A DNA stretch of 35,353 nt from Thalassococcus profundi (GCF_003344785.1 NZ_QPMK01000009.1:1-35353); one strand, 5' to 3'; shown: positions 7,826 through 16,449, numbered from the stretch's first letter. The notes: generated by a model not told the origin, from the sequence alone. Made by a program: numbers and translations.

Positions 7826-8413
7826 TCAGAGAGCCGTGCCGTCGATTTGCGCGGCGAGGCGCTGCATCGCCTCGGTCACTTCGGGATCATGCGGCCGCAG
7901 TTCCAGAACCCGTTCATAGACCTGGTGCGCCAGCGCCGGGCGCTCGGTCTGTTCGAAAATCGCGCCGAGGCCGCGCAGCGCGCCGAAATGCGCGGGGTTG
8001 AGCGCCAGCACATGCTCCAACGCATCCGCCGCAGGGCCGTACAGGTCTTCTGCGTAATACGCACGGGCAAGGCCCTGCCAGCCCTCGGCAAACTCCGGCG
8101 CGTGATCGGTCAGCGCGGTGAAATGCTCGATCGCGGCGTGGGTGTCGGAAACCTCCAGCGCATCGCGCCCGCGCTTCAGCAGAAAGTCCATCGCGGCAGA
8201 GCCGGACTTGGACCACTCCAGTTGCAATTCCCGTTCCAGCCGCGCGGCCTCGGCCTCGTCCGCGTCGCGCAGCTGCATCAGCAGCTCCGCCGCACGGTCC
8301 GACTCTGCCGGCTCCCCGACCTGCTGCGCGGAGAGGTCCTGCGGCAGAAGTAGGGAAATCGTGACTAGAACGGCAAATGCCGTGACGGTAGATTTGAATT
8401 TCATCGCACCCAT
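7826..8413 (-). CDS. Exported tetratricopeptide-repeat protein
   Basis: About 195 residues. An N-terminal signal peptide (MKFKS, a hydrophobic stretch, then LSAQQ) is followed by a helical region and at least three TPR units (for example AAIEHFTALTDHAPEFAEGW, then AADALEHVLALNPAHFGAL, then ALAHQVYERVLELRPHDPEV). It is expected in the periplasm as a protein-interaction module; no catalytic motif is seen. Starts at 8419, 8413 and 8404 are all in frame. The AGAGG site fits 8413 best, while the signal peptide itself begins at the 8404 methionine. It is divergent from the SCP2 gene and runs towards the helicase, whose start is 21 bp downstream. Confidence 0.82.
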   Translation of the reverse strand: MGAMKFKSTVTAFAVLVTISLLLPQDLSAQQVGEPAESDRAAELLMQLRDADEAEAARLERELQLEWSKSGSAAMDFLLKRGRDALEVSDTHAAIEHFTALTDHAPEFAEGWQGLARAYYAEDLYGPAADALEHVLALNPAHFGALRGLGAIFEQTERPALAHQVYERVLELRPHDPEVTEAMQRLAAQIDGTAL

Positions 8414-8512
8414 GCTCATAACACCTCTGAGTGTAGCGTCTGTGCTGGGAATTGCCAGCATCCGAAAAGGCAAAACACACGACACGCAGATGACAATCCA
8501 GGGAGACCCCGC

Positions 8513-8803
8513 ATGAGCGATTACGTGACCGAAGCCGTCAAGGCGATGAACGAAAAGATGGACGGCCAGGGCTTTGACGGTACGGCGAAATTCGAGATCG
8601 CCGGCGAAGGCAGCTTCATCGTCGACCAGAACGGCGCGCATGCCGGCGACGAGGATGCCGAGGTGACGCTTTCCGCCGATGCGGAGACCTTCAAGTCGAT
8701 TCTCGACGGCGACCTCGACCCGACCTCGGCCTTCATGTCCGGCAAGCTTGCCATCGACGGCGACATGGGCAAGGCGATGCAGCTGGCGCAGGTGCTGAAC
8801 TGA
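8513..8803 (+). CDS. SCP2 sterol-binding domain protein
   Basis: A 96-residue single-domain protein of the SCP2 family. The typical C-terminal part is visible: DAEVTLSADAETFKSILDG then a FMSGKLAIDGDMGKAMQLA helix. The fold makes a hydrophobic tunnel that binds lipids or acyl-CoA in known members. A GGGAGA ribosome site precedes ATG 8513. The TGA overlaps the next gene's ATG (TGATG), so this is translationally coupled to the lysophospholipase-like hydrolase, suggesting a joint lipid-handling job. Confidence 0.9.
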   Translation: MSDYVTEAVKAMNEKMDGQGFDGTAKFEIAGEGSFIVDQNGAHAGDEDAEVTLSADAETFKSILDGDLDPTSAFMSGKLAIDGDMGKAMQLAQVLN

Positions 8804-9765
8804 TGGATCTGGCGCCCGCCCCCTTCCACGCCGACCTGGCCGAAGGTCCGGCGGGCGCCCGTGCACACTGGGTGCACACCTCGGACGGCCTGCGCATCCG
8901 GCTGGGCCATTTCCCGGCGGAAGAGCCGCGCGGAACGGTGCTGCTGTTCCCGGGCCGCACGGAGTATATCGAGAAATACGGTCGCACCGCGTCGGACCTG
9001 GCGGCGGGCGGCTATGACACGCTCTGCATCGACTGGCGCGGCCAGGGGCTGGCCGACCGCCTGCTCGAGGACGTGCGCACCGGGCACGTGCATGTGTTCG
9101 AGGATTACCAGCGCGATGTCGCCGCCATGGTCGACACCGCACGTGCGCTGGACCTGCCGCGCCCCTGGCACCTCATTGCGCATTCCATGGGCGGCTGCAT
9201 CGGCCTGCGCGCCGCGATGGACGGGCTGCCTGTGGCCTCCTGCGCCTTTACCGGCCCGATGTGGGGCATCCGCATCTCGGGCGCAATGCGCCCCGCCGCC
9301 TGGGCGCTGAGCTGGGGGCTGGGACATCTGGGGCTCGGCCATATGGTCGCGCCGGGCACCAAGTCCGAAAGCTACGTGCTGGCGCAGCCCTTCGATGACA
9401 ACCAGCTGACCACCGATGCCGAGATGTTCGACTACATGCGCCGCCAGGTGCAGGCCGAGCCGGGCTTCGGCCTGGGCGGCCCGTCGCTGCGCTGGCTGCA
9501 CCAGGCGCTGGCCGAATGCCGCGACCTCGCGCGGCGGCCCTCGCCGACCCTGCCCTGCATCGCCTTCTGCGGCACCAACGAACGCATTGTCGACCTGGCC
9601 CGCATCCAGGATCGCATGGCGCGCTGGCCCGGCGGCCGGCTCGAGATGGTGGCGGGCGCGGAACACGAGGTGTTGATGGAATCCGCCGCCCTGCGCCGCA
9701 AGGTGACCGACGCGATCCTCGACCTCTTCGACGGCGCAGGGCATCCTGCGGCAAGATCGGCCTGA
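8803..9765 (+). CDS. Alpha/beta hydrolase, lysophospholipase (PldB-like)
   Basis: A 320-residue serine hydrolase of the Hydrolase_4/PldB type. The oxyanion strand is LLFPGRTEYIEKYGR (about 47-61), the nucleophile elbow is AHSMGG with S128, a later NERIVD supplies a likely acid residue, and AEHEVLME the catalytic histidine. PldB proteins cleave acyl chains from lysophospholipids or monoacylglycerols; the substrate here is unproven. No signal peptide is seen. It starts inside the stop of the SCP2 gene by a 1-bp overlap. Confidence 0.88.
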   Translation: MDLAPAPFHADLAEGPAGARAHWVHTSDGLRIRLGHFPAEEPRGTVLLFPGRTEYIEKYGRTASDLAAGGYDTLCIDWRGQGLADRLLEDVRTGHVHVFEDYQRDVAAMVDTARALDLPRPWHLIAHSMGGCIGLRAAMDGLPVASCAFTGPMWGIRISGAMRPAAWALSWGLGHLGLGHMVAPGTKSESYVLAQPFDDNQLTTDAEMFDYMRRQVQAEPGFGLGGPSLRWLHQALAECRDLARRPSPTLPCIAFCGTNERIVDLARIQDRMARWPGGRLEMVAGAEHEVLMESAALRRKVTDAILDLFDGAGHPAARSA

Positions 9766-9781
9766 CCCCCGGCGCCTTGGC

Positions 9782-9802
9782 CCACCGGACACCACCGGAC
9801 AC
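9782..9802. repeat. Tandem 10-bp duplication
   Basis: CCACCGGACA occurs twice head-to-tail (9782-9791 and 9792-9801) in the 91-bp gap between the hydrolase and the exonuclease gene. It may be a simple replication-slippage duplication. Confidence 0.6.
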
Positions 9803-9856
9803 CGAATTCCGCGCGCGCCCCCTGTCCGACGCCGCCTGCGGGCCTATTCTTGGCTT

Positions 9857-10867
9857 ATGCGCGATCCGGTCCTCACCTTCACCGACCGGGGCATCTACTG
9901 CCCCGCAGGCGACTTCTTCATCGACCCCTGGCGTCCCGTCGACCGGGCGTTGATCACCCATGGCCATGCCGATCACGCGCGGTCCGGCCATGCCCGTTAC
10001 CTCGCCACCCATGCCGCCGGTCCGGTGATGCGCCACCGGCTGGGCGAGATCGTGATCGAGGGCGCCGATTACGGCGAAACGCTGCGGCTGGGCGACGCGA
10101 TCGTGTCGTTCCATCCCGCCGGCCACATCCCCGGATCGGCGCAGATCCGGGTCGAGGTGGGCGGCGAGGTCTGGGTTGTCTCTGGCGATTACAAGCTGCT
10201 GGACGACGGCCTGTCCGAACCGTTCGAGCCGGTCCGCTGCCACACCTTCATCAGCGAATGCACCTTCGGCCTGCCGGTCTTCAAGTGGACCGCGCAGGAA
10301 GTGGTGGCCCGAGACCTCAACGACTGGTGGCGCGGCTGCGTGGCTGAAGGACGTACCGCGATCCTCGGCGCCTATTCGCTGGGCAAGGCGCAAAGGCTGA
10401 TGCGAATGCTGGATGCGGAGATCGGCCCGATCCTGACCCATGGTGCCGTGGAGGGCACAAACCGGGTACTGCGCGACCAGGGGCTTTCCCTGCCCGACAC
10501 CGTGCCCGTGACGCCCGAAACGAAGATCAAGGATCACCCCGGCGCGCTGGTGCTGGCACCGCCCGCGGCCCTTGGCTCGGCCTGGGCGCGGCGCTTCGGC
10601 CCCGCCTCGACCGGCTTTGCCTCGGGCTGGATGCGGCTGCGCGGCGTGCGGCGGCGGCGCGCGGCGGACCGCGGATTTGTCATCTCGGACCATGCGGACT
10701 GGCCGGGCCTCCTGCAGGCGATCACTGATACCGGCGCGGAAAATGTCTATGTCACGCATGGTTACACGGACATCTTCGCCCGCTGGCTGAACGACCGGGG
10801 CTGGAACGCGAAAGTTCTGCCAACCGAATTCGGCGGTGACGAGGACGAGGCAGAGGCCGCCGCATGA
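9857..10867 (+). CDS. Ligase-associated DNA exonuclease (metallo-beta-lactamase/beta-CASP fold)
   Basis: A 336-residue enzyme with the metal-binding motif HGHADH at residues 35-40, a second histidine in FHPAGHIPGSAQI and an aspartate in VSGDYK. The beta-CASP-like middle is followed by FVISDHADWPGLL and YVTHGYT near the end. This matches the family annotated as ligase-associated DNA exonuclease, related to CPSF/Artemis nucleases. It overlaps the ATP-dependent ligase gene by ATGA, so the two are made together and probably process and seal DNA ends. The usual further partners, a large helicase and a metallophosphoesterase, are not in this window. Confidence 0.9.
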   Translation: MRDPVLTFTDRGIYCPAGDFFIDPWRPVDRALITHGHADHARSGHARYLATHAAGPVMRHRLGEIVIEGADYGETLRLGDAIVSFHPAGHIPGSAQIRVEVGGEVWVVSGDYKLLDDGLSEPFEPVRCHTFISECTFGLPVFKWTAQEVVARDLNDWWRGCVAEGRTAILGAYSLGKAQRLMRMLDAEIGPILTHGAVEGTNRVLRDQGLSLPDTVPVTPETKIKDHPGALVLAPPAALGSAWARRFGPASTGFASGWMRLRGVRRRRAADRGFVISDHADWPGLLQAITDTGAENVYVTHGYTDIFARWLNDRGWNAKVLPTEFGGDEDEAEAAA

Positions 10868-12456
10868 AGGACTTTGCCCAGCTCATCACCACCATCGACC
10901 AGACCACGAAAACCAGCCTGAAAACAAAGGCTTTGGCCGAATATTTCACCCGCGCGCCGGACGACGACAAGCTCTGGACCATCGCGCTGTTCTCGGGCCG
11001 CCGCCCGAAACGTGCAGTCAACACCACGCAGTTGCGCGAATGGGCGGCGGAGCGCGCGGGCCTGCCCCTGTGGCTGCTCGAGGAAAGCTATCCCATCGTC
11101 GGCGACCTGGCCGAGACCATCGCGCTGATCCTGCCCAAAGCGGAGGGGTCCTCTGACCGCTCTTTGACCCATTGGATCAACTTCTTGCGCGCCCTGTCTC
11201 AGGCGCCGCAGGAAGACCGCAAGCCGCAGATCCTTGCCGCCTGGGACGAGTTGGACGACACCGAGCGGTTTCTCTTCAACAAGCTCATCACCGGCGGCTG
11301 GCGCATCGGGGTGAGCCAGAAGCTGATGACCCGCGCGCTCGCGGAGGCCACCGGGCAGGACGAGGCGAGCCTCGCGCACCGGCTGATGGGCGGCTGGACG
11401 CCGGACGACGTGAGCTATCACAACCTGATCGAGGCCGAGGACAAGGCCGCCGACCTCAGCCGGCCCTATCCCTTCTACCTGGCCTACCAGCTGGCCGACG
11501 GACCCGACCCGCTGGGCGATCCGGGCGACTGGCAGGCGGAGTGGAAATGGGACGGCATCCGCGGCCAGCTGATCCTGCGCATGGGCGAACACCACGTCTG
11601 GTCGCGCGGCGAGGAACTGATGACCGACCGATTCCCCGAACTGGCCCGGGCGCGGGATTTCCTGCCCGACGGCACGGTTCTGGATGGCGAGATCGTCGCC
11701 TGGGACGGCACCCAGCCGCTGCCCTTCAACACGCTGCAAAAGCGCATCGGGCGCAAGACCGTGCCGAAGAAGCTGCTGACCGAGGCGCCGGTGATCCTGC
11801 TGGCCTACGACCTGCTGGAAGCCGACGGCAAGGATCTGCGCGACACGCCCCTGCGCGACCGGCGCGCCGCCCTGAAAAAGCTGATCGACCCCCTGCCCGC
11901 CGACGCCCCGCTGCGCGTCTCCGAAGCCATCGACTTTGCCGACTGGGAGGCGTTGGCGCAGACCCGCGCCACCGCCCGCGACCGGCGCGCAGAAGGGCTG
12001 ATGCTGAAGCGTCTCGACAGCCCTTACCTTGCGGGCCGCAAGAAGGGCGACTGGTGGAAATGGAAGCTAGACCCGCTGACCATCGACGCGGTGATGATCT
12101 ATGCCCAGCAGGGTCACGGGCGGCGCGCCAACCTCTTTACCGACTTCACCTTCGCGGTCTGGGACGGCGATGCGCTGGTGCCCTTCACCAAGGCCTACTC
12201 GGGCCTGACGGACGCGGAATTCGGCAAGATCACCGCATGGGTGCGGAAGAACACCCAACAACGCTTTGGCCCCGTGCGGCAGGTCACGCCGCACCACGTC
12301 TTCGAAATCGCCTTCGAAGGCATCCAGGAAAGCCCGCGCCACAAGTCCGGCGTCGCCCTGCGCTTTCCTCGCATGAGCCGCTGGCGCCACGACAAGCCGC
12401 TGGCCGAGGCCAACACGCTGGACGATCTCAAGGCGATCCTGTCGGCCTACGGCTGA
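10864..12456 (+). CDS. ATP-dependent DNA ligase (exonuclease-linked bacterial type)
   Basis: A 530-residue ligase. The N-terminal third is the helical DNA-binding domain of LigI/LigB-type enzymes. The adenylation domain carries motif I EWKWDGIRG with the AMP-accepting lysine K228, motif III VLDGEIVAWD, motif IV EGLMLKR and motif V WWKWKLDPLTID. A C-terminal OB domain ends with ESPRHKSGVALRFPRMSRWR. It seals nicks using ATP, an accessory activity beside the housekeeping NAD-dependent LigA expected elsewhere. The start codon lies within the 3' end of the exonuclease (4-bp overlap). Confidence 0.93.
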   Translation: MKDFAQLITTIDQTTKTSLKTKALAEYFTRAPDDDKLWTIALFSGRRPKRAVNTTQLREWAAERAGLPLWLLEESYPIVGDLAETIALILPKAEGSSDRSLTHWINFLRALSQAPQEDRKPQILAAWDELDDTERFLFNKLITGGWRIGVSQKLMTRALAEATGQDEASLAHRLMGGWTPDDVSYHNLIEAEDKAADLSRPYPFYLAYQLADGPDPLGDPGDWQAEWKWDGIRGQLILRMGEHHVWSRGEELMTDRFPELARARDFLPDGTVLDGEIVAWDGTQPLPFNTLQKRIGRKTVPKKLLTEAPVILLAYDLLEADGKDLRDTPLRDRRAALKKLIDPLPADAPLRVSEAIDFADWEALAQTRATARDRRAEGLMLKRLDSPYLAGRKKGDWWKWKLDPLTIDAVMIYAQQGHGRRANLFTDFTFAVWDGDALVPFTKAYSGLTDAEFGKITAWVRKNTQQRFGPVRQVTPHHVFEIAFEGIQESPRHKSGVALRFPRMSRWRHDKPLAEANTLDDLKAILSAYG

Positions 12457-12537
12457 TCCGGGCCGCCTGCGCGCACAAACCGCATGACCCTGCCCGTCCG
12501 ATCCGCTATCACGGGCCCGCAACCGGCGGAGCGCTCC

Positions 12538-14346
12538 ATGACCCAAGACCTCGCGGCCTTCCTCGCCTCGGTCCATCCCTACAACGCCATCGACGCCGCG
12601 GCGCTGGACAATTTCCTGCCTGCCTTCCGCACCCGGTCCTACGCCGCAGGCGCCGCGATCTACGACTTCGGTGAACCGCTCGAAGGGCTCTACCTGATCC
12701 GTTCGGGCGCGGTCGAGATCACCGACGAGGCGGGAAACACCGTGTCGCTTCTGTCGGCGCGCAATTCCTTCGGGGAACGCGGGCTGACCCGCGACGGCCT
12801 TGCCGCGACCACCGCGCGGGCGACCGAGGACACCGACCTGCTGGTGCTGCCCAAGGCCGATTTCCTGCGGCTCATCGAAACCCAGCCGCCCGCCGCACGG
12901 TTCTTCGACCGCTCCCGGCCCGCACGCCCCGCCCGGGCAGAGCTTGCCACCAGCCGCATCGACACGCTGATGACCCGCGACCCGCTGACCTGCGGTCCCG
13001 ATGCAACGGTGCAAGAGGCCGCGCAGGCCATGCGCGCCGCCCGCGTGTCTTCGATCTGCGTGACCGAGGGCGCGCGGCTGACCGGCATCATCACCCTGCG
13101 CGACCTCGGCAACAAGGTGGTGGCGGAAGGCCGCGACGCGGGCACGCGGGTCAGCGCGGTGATGACGCCCGACCCGATGACCCTGCCGCCCGGCGCCGTG
13201 GGGTCCGACGTGCTGCACCAGATGATGGAGCACCGCATCGGCCATGTCCCCGTGACCGAGGGCGGCACGCTTCTAGGCATCGTCACACAGACCGACCTCA
13301 CGCGGTTCCAGGCGCTGTCCTCGGGGCACCTGATCCGCGACATCGCCGGCGCCGAGGATGTGGACGGGATGGCCGCCGCCACCGCGCGCATCCCGGCACT
13401 GCTGGTGCAACTGGCCGCCGCGGCGACGCGGCACGAGATCACCACGCGGCTCATCACCGACATCGCCGACGCGGTCACGCGCCGTCTGCTGAAGCTGGCC
13501 GAAGAGACGCTGGGCGCGCCGCCGGTGCCCTACCTCTGGGCCGCCTGCGGTAGCCAGGGGCGGCAGGACCAGACCGGCGTGTCCGACCAGGACAACTGCC
13601 TGATCCTGAGCGACGAAGCGACGGACGCACATATGGGCTATTTCGCCGACCTCGCCCGCTTTGTCAGCGACGGGCTAAATGCCTGCGGCTACGTCTACTG
13701 CCCCGGCGACATGATGGCCACGAACCCGCGCTGGTGCCAGCCGCTGCGGGTCTGGCGCGGCTATTTCGACGGCTGGATCCGCACCCCCAGCCCCGAGGCG
13801 CAGATGCTGGCCTCGGTCATGTTCGACCTGCGGCCCATCGGCGGCACCCGGGCGCTGTTCGACGCGCTGCAAAGCGGCACGCTGGAAAAGGCGTCGAAGA
13901 ACTCGATCTTCGTCAATCACATGATCAACAATTCGCTGACCCACACGCCGCCGCTGGGGCTCCTGCGCGGCTTTGCCACGATCCGGTCGGGCGAGCATCG
14001 CAACACCGTGGACCTCAAGCACAACGGCGTCGTGCCGGTGACGGACCTTGCCCGCATCTACGCGCTGCGCGGGCAACTGCGCCCGGTCAACACCCGCGCC
14101 CGGATCGAGGCCGCGCGCGCCGCCGGTCTGGTCAGCGCAAGCGGCGGGCAGGACCTGCTCGATGCCTATGACGTCATCGCCGAGACGCGGCTGCAGCACC
14201 AGGCCGCGCGGATCAAGGCGGGCGAGGCGCCGGATAATTTCCTTGCACCGAGCACGCTTTCGGATTTTGAAAGAGCGCACCTGCGCAACGCGTTCGTGGT
14301 GGTGAAATCGCTGCAATCGGCGCTGGGACACGCGCGGCGGACCTGA
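12538..14346 (+). CDS. cNMP-binding / CBS pair / DUF294 nucleotidyltransferase-like protein
   Basis: A 602-residue cytosolic protein in four parts: a cyclic-nucleotide-binding jelly roll (about 10-115, with FGERGLT), two CBS repeats (about 145-260), a GlnD-like DUF294 nucleotidyltransferase domain and the DUF294_C domain. The transferase signature is intact: GSQGR at 338-342 and DQD at 350-352, the expected metal-binding acidic pair. The ATG at 12538 is chosen over the one at 12484 because CGGAG lies 7 nt upstream and the cNMP domain begins here. Relatives commonly neighbour DUF4212/sodium symporters and a DnaQ-like exonuclease. The transferred group and target are unknown to me; nucleotide-responsive control of carboxylate uptake is an inference. 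Confidence 0.9.
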   Translation: MTQDLAAFLASVHPYNAIDAAALDNFLPAFRTRSYAAGAAIYDFGEPLEGLYLIRSGAVEITDEAGNTVSLLSARNSFGERGLTRDGLAATTARATEDTDLLVLPKADFLRLIETQPPAARFFDRSRPARPARAELATSRIDTLMTRDPLTCGPDATVQEAAQAMRAARVSSICVTEGARLTGIITLRDLGNKVVAEGRDAGTRVSAVMTPDPMTLPPGAVGSDVLHQMMEHRIGHVPVTEGGTLLGIVTQTDLTRFQALSSGHLIRDIAGAEDVDGMAAATARIPALLVQLAAAATRHEITTRLITDIADAVTRRLLKLAEETLGAPPVPYLWAACGSQGRQDQTGVSDQDNCLILSDEATDAHMGYFADLARFVSDGLNACGYVYCPGDMMATNPRWCQPLRVWRGYFDGWIRTPSPEAQMLASVMFDLRPIGGTRALFDALQSGTLEKASKNSIFVNHMINNSLTHTPPLGLLRGFATIRSGEHRNTVDLKHNGVVPVTDLARIYALRGQLRPVNTRARIEAARAAGLVSASGGQDLLDAYDVIAETRLQHQAARIKAGEAPDNFLAPSTLSDFERAHLRNAFVVVKSLQSALGHARRT

Positions 14347-14372
14347 GCCGCGCCGCCGAGGGAGGAGAGGCC

Positions 14373-14870
14373 ATGTTTCTGGAACTGATCGCCGTGGCGG
14401 TCGCGGGGTTTGCCGGGGCCGGTGCGATCATGGCGCTGCGGCTGGTGCTGGGCGACCGGCTGCCGCGGTGGCTGGTCCCGGTTGGCGCGGGCCTCGCCAT
14501 GCTGGCCGCCACCATCAGCAGCGAATACAACTGGTTCTCGCGCACCGCCGGTGCCCTTCCCGAGGGCGTGGTGGTGGCCGACAGCGTGACCGATACCGCG
14601 CCCTGGCGGCCCTGGACCTACCTCGTGCCGCTCACCGACCGCTTTGTCGCCGTGGACACCGGAAACCTGGTGCAGAACGAGGAACAGGGGCTCTACATGG
14701 CCGACCTTTACTTCTTCGGGCGATGGAAACCGGTGCAGTCGGTGCAGATGATGATCGACTGCGCCGATGGCCGGCGGGCCGATCCGGCGCTGGGCGACGG
14801 CTCGGATCCGGTCTGGCGCGATGTCGGCAGCGAAGATCCGATCGTGCGCACCGTCTGTTCCGGAGGATAG
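14373..14870 (+). CDS. Unrecognised two-helix membrane protein
   Basis: A 165-residue protein I do not recognise. Residues 4-25 and about 33-49 are hydrophobic and probably span the membrane; the remaining 115 residues are soluble, with TAPWRPWTYLVPL, a YFFGRWKPVQ segment and two cysteines (DCADG and TVCSGG). The ATG at 14373 follows a good GGAGGAG ribosome site, 26 bp after the DUF294 gene. The sensor-like exonuclease begins 4 bp after its stop, so it lies within a three-gene operon and may be a membrane partner of either neighbour. The two cysteines may be paired if the domain is periplasmic, but the topology is uncertain. Confidence 0.75.
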   Translation: MFLELIAVAVAGFAGAGAIMALRLVLGDRLPRWLVPVGAGLAMLAATISSEYNWFSRTAGALPEGVVVADSVTDTAPWRPWTYLVPLTDRFVAVDTGNLVQNEEQGLYMADLYFFGRWKPVQSVQMMIDCADGRRADPALGDGSDPVWRDVGSEDPIVRTVCSGG

Positions 14871-14874
14871 CGCC

Positions 14875-16290
14875 ATGCCCCGCCTTTCGGTCCGCCAACG
14901 CGTGTTCCTGACCTTCGCGGGGCTGGCCGTGGCCGCGCTGGCGATGCTGGCGCTGGCACTCTGGGGCGGGCAGAACCGCGCGGCCACGGGCGCCAACGGC
15001 TATCTCTTCGCCTTCATCCTCGGCGGCTTCGGCCTTGTGGGCATGATCGCCGGGGTGTGGCTGATGTTCGATGAGACCATCGCCAAACCCGTGGACCGCA
15101 TCGCCGCGGACCTGCGCAGCCGCACCCATGCGGGTCTGTCGCATCCGATCGACCCCGCCACCGCAAGGCACCTTGGCGACCTCGGCCCCGCCGCCGACGC
15201 CATGACCCGGGCGCTGAGCGCCAGCACCGTGGACGCTGCGCAAAGGGTCGCGTCCGAGACCGCGCGACTCAGCGCCGAGGCGAAACGGCTGACCGCCCTC
15301 CTGACGGAAATCCCGGTGGCCACGATCCTGTGCAGCGCCGACGACCGGATCGTTCTCTACGACGGACAGGCGGCGCAGGTGCTGGCGCAGATCGCCGTGC
15401 CGCGGCTGGGGGCGCGGCTGGGCGCCTATTTCGATGCCCGCGCGATACAGGCGGCGCGCGGCAAGCTGGCGCGCAGCGGCAAGGACGTGAGTTTTGCCGC
15501 CTCGGGCATCGACGGCGCGCAAAGCTTCGAGATGCAGATGAAGCACATGGACGGCGGTGGCTACCTGCTGATCATCGACGCGGCGACGGTGCGGCTGGCG
15601 CCCGAGGGCAACCGCCCGCTGACCTTCGATTTCGACCTGCTGGACCGCGCCCCCGCCCTGGCTCTGGCCGAGACGCCGCTGCGCGCCTTGTGTTTCGCGG
15701 TCTTCGATACCGAGACCACGGGGCTTCTGCCGCACAAGGACGAGATCGTGCAGATCGCCGCGCGCCGCATCTTCGGCGGTCGGCTGGTCGAGGGCGAGGT
15801 GCTGGACATGCTGGTCGATCCCGGGCGGCCGATTCCCCCGGCGGCGACCAAGGTGCACGGGATCAGCGATTTCATGGTGGCGGGCAAACCGGACCCGGAC
15901 GCGGCGGCGCGCGCCTTTCACCATTTCTGCGAGGATGCGGTCATCGTCGCGCATAACGCGCCGTTCGACATGGCCTTCCTGCGCCGCCGGTCAGCGCAGA
16001 ACGGGCTGACCTGGGATCATCCGATCCTCGACACGGTGCTGCTGTCGGCGGTGCTTTTCGGGGCGGCGGCACCGCATACCCTGGACGCGATCTGCGAGCG
16101 GCTCGACGTGACGATCCCCGCCCGCGCGCGCCACACCGCGCTTGGCGATGCCGAGGCCACGGCGCGGGTGCTGCTGCGGATGCTGCCGATGCTCGAGGCG
16201 CGCGGGCTCGACACCTTCGGCAAGGTGATCCGCGAGACGACCCAGCACGGGCGTCTCTTGCAGGACCTCAACGCCGCGCCGCAGGCCTGA
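14875..16290 (+). CDS. Membrane-anchored PAS-linked DEDDh 3'-5' exonuclease (DnaQ-like)
   Basis: A 471-residue protein. Two transmembrane helices (about 12-32 and 43-66) lead into a helical, HAMP-like linker (KPVDRIAADLR...), then a PAS-like domain (about 142-240, beginning LLTEIPVATILCSADDRIVLYDG). The C-terminal part is an intact DnaQ-type exonuclease: DTETTG at 278-283, HNxxxD at 360-365, H420 and D425, so all DEDDh residues are present. The input half looks like that of a sensor kinase with an exonuclease in place of the kinase. GGAGG precedes ATG 14875; the open frame upstream overlaps the previous gene and is not used. It is the last gene of its row before a terminator. The substrate (DNA, RNA or a short oligonucleotide signal) is not readable from the sequence. 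Confidence 0.88.
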   Translation: MPRLSVRQRVFLTFAGLAVAALAMLALALWGGQNRAATGANGYLFAFILGGFGLVGMIAGVWLMFDETIAKPVDRIAADLRSRTHAGLSHPIDPATARHLGDLGPAADAMTRALSASTVDAAQRVASETARLSAEAKRLTALLTEIPVATILCSADDRIVLYDGQAAQVLAQIAVPRLGARLGAYFDARAIQAARGKLARSGKDVSFAASGIDGAQSFEMQMKHMDGGGYLLIIDAATVRLAPEGNRPLTFDFDLLDRAPALALAETPLRALCFAVFDTETTGLLPHKDEIVQIAARRIFGGRLVEGEVLDMLVDPGRPIPPAATKVHGISDFMVAGKPDPDAAARAFHHFCEDAVIVAHNAPFDMAFLRRRSAQNGLTWDHPILDTVLLSAVLFGAAAPHTLDAICERLDVTIPARARHTALGDAEATARVLLRMLPMLEARGLDTFGKVIRETTQHGRLLQDLNAAPQA

Positions 16291-16402
16291 CACCGGAAAC
16301 GCGAAACGTCTCACCCCGAAACAGGTCGCCGACCGCCGCGCGACATCACCGATGCCAAAGCGTCGGACGGGCTGATTCAAGCTGACGTCCAGGAAACAGA
16401 AT

Positions 16403-16432
16403 CGCCCCGGACCACTGGCCCGGGGCGTTTTT
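16403..16432 (+). terminator. Intrinsic terminator after the exonuclease gene
   Basis: Stem CGCCCCGG (16403-16410) with CCGGGGCG (16420-16427), a 9-nt loop and TTTTT at 16428-16432. It lies between the convergent exonuclease and RNase E genes; on the minus strand the stem also follows the RNase E stop, though without a T run. Confidence 0.9.
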
Positions 16433-16449
16433 CATGTCTGCGGACCGGG

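Noticed and set aside
5015-8353. 1112-codon open frame on the + strand opposite the helicase and TPR genes
   Set aside because: It mirrors the minus-strand genes in GC-rich DNA; composition is His/Arg/Gly/Leu-rich with no family motif.
12484-12537. Upstream ATG of the DUF294 gene
   Set aside because: No ribosome site; the ATG at 12538 has CGGAG at good spacing and fits the domain start.
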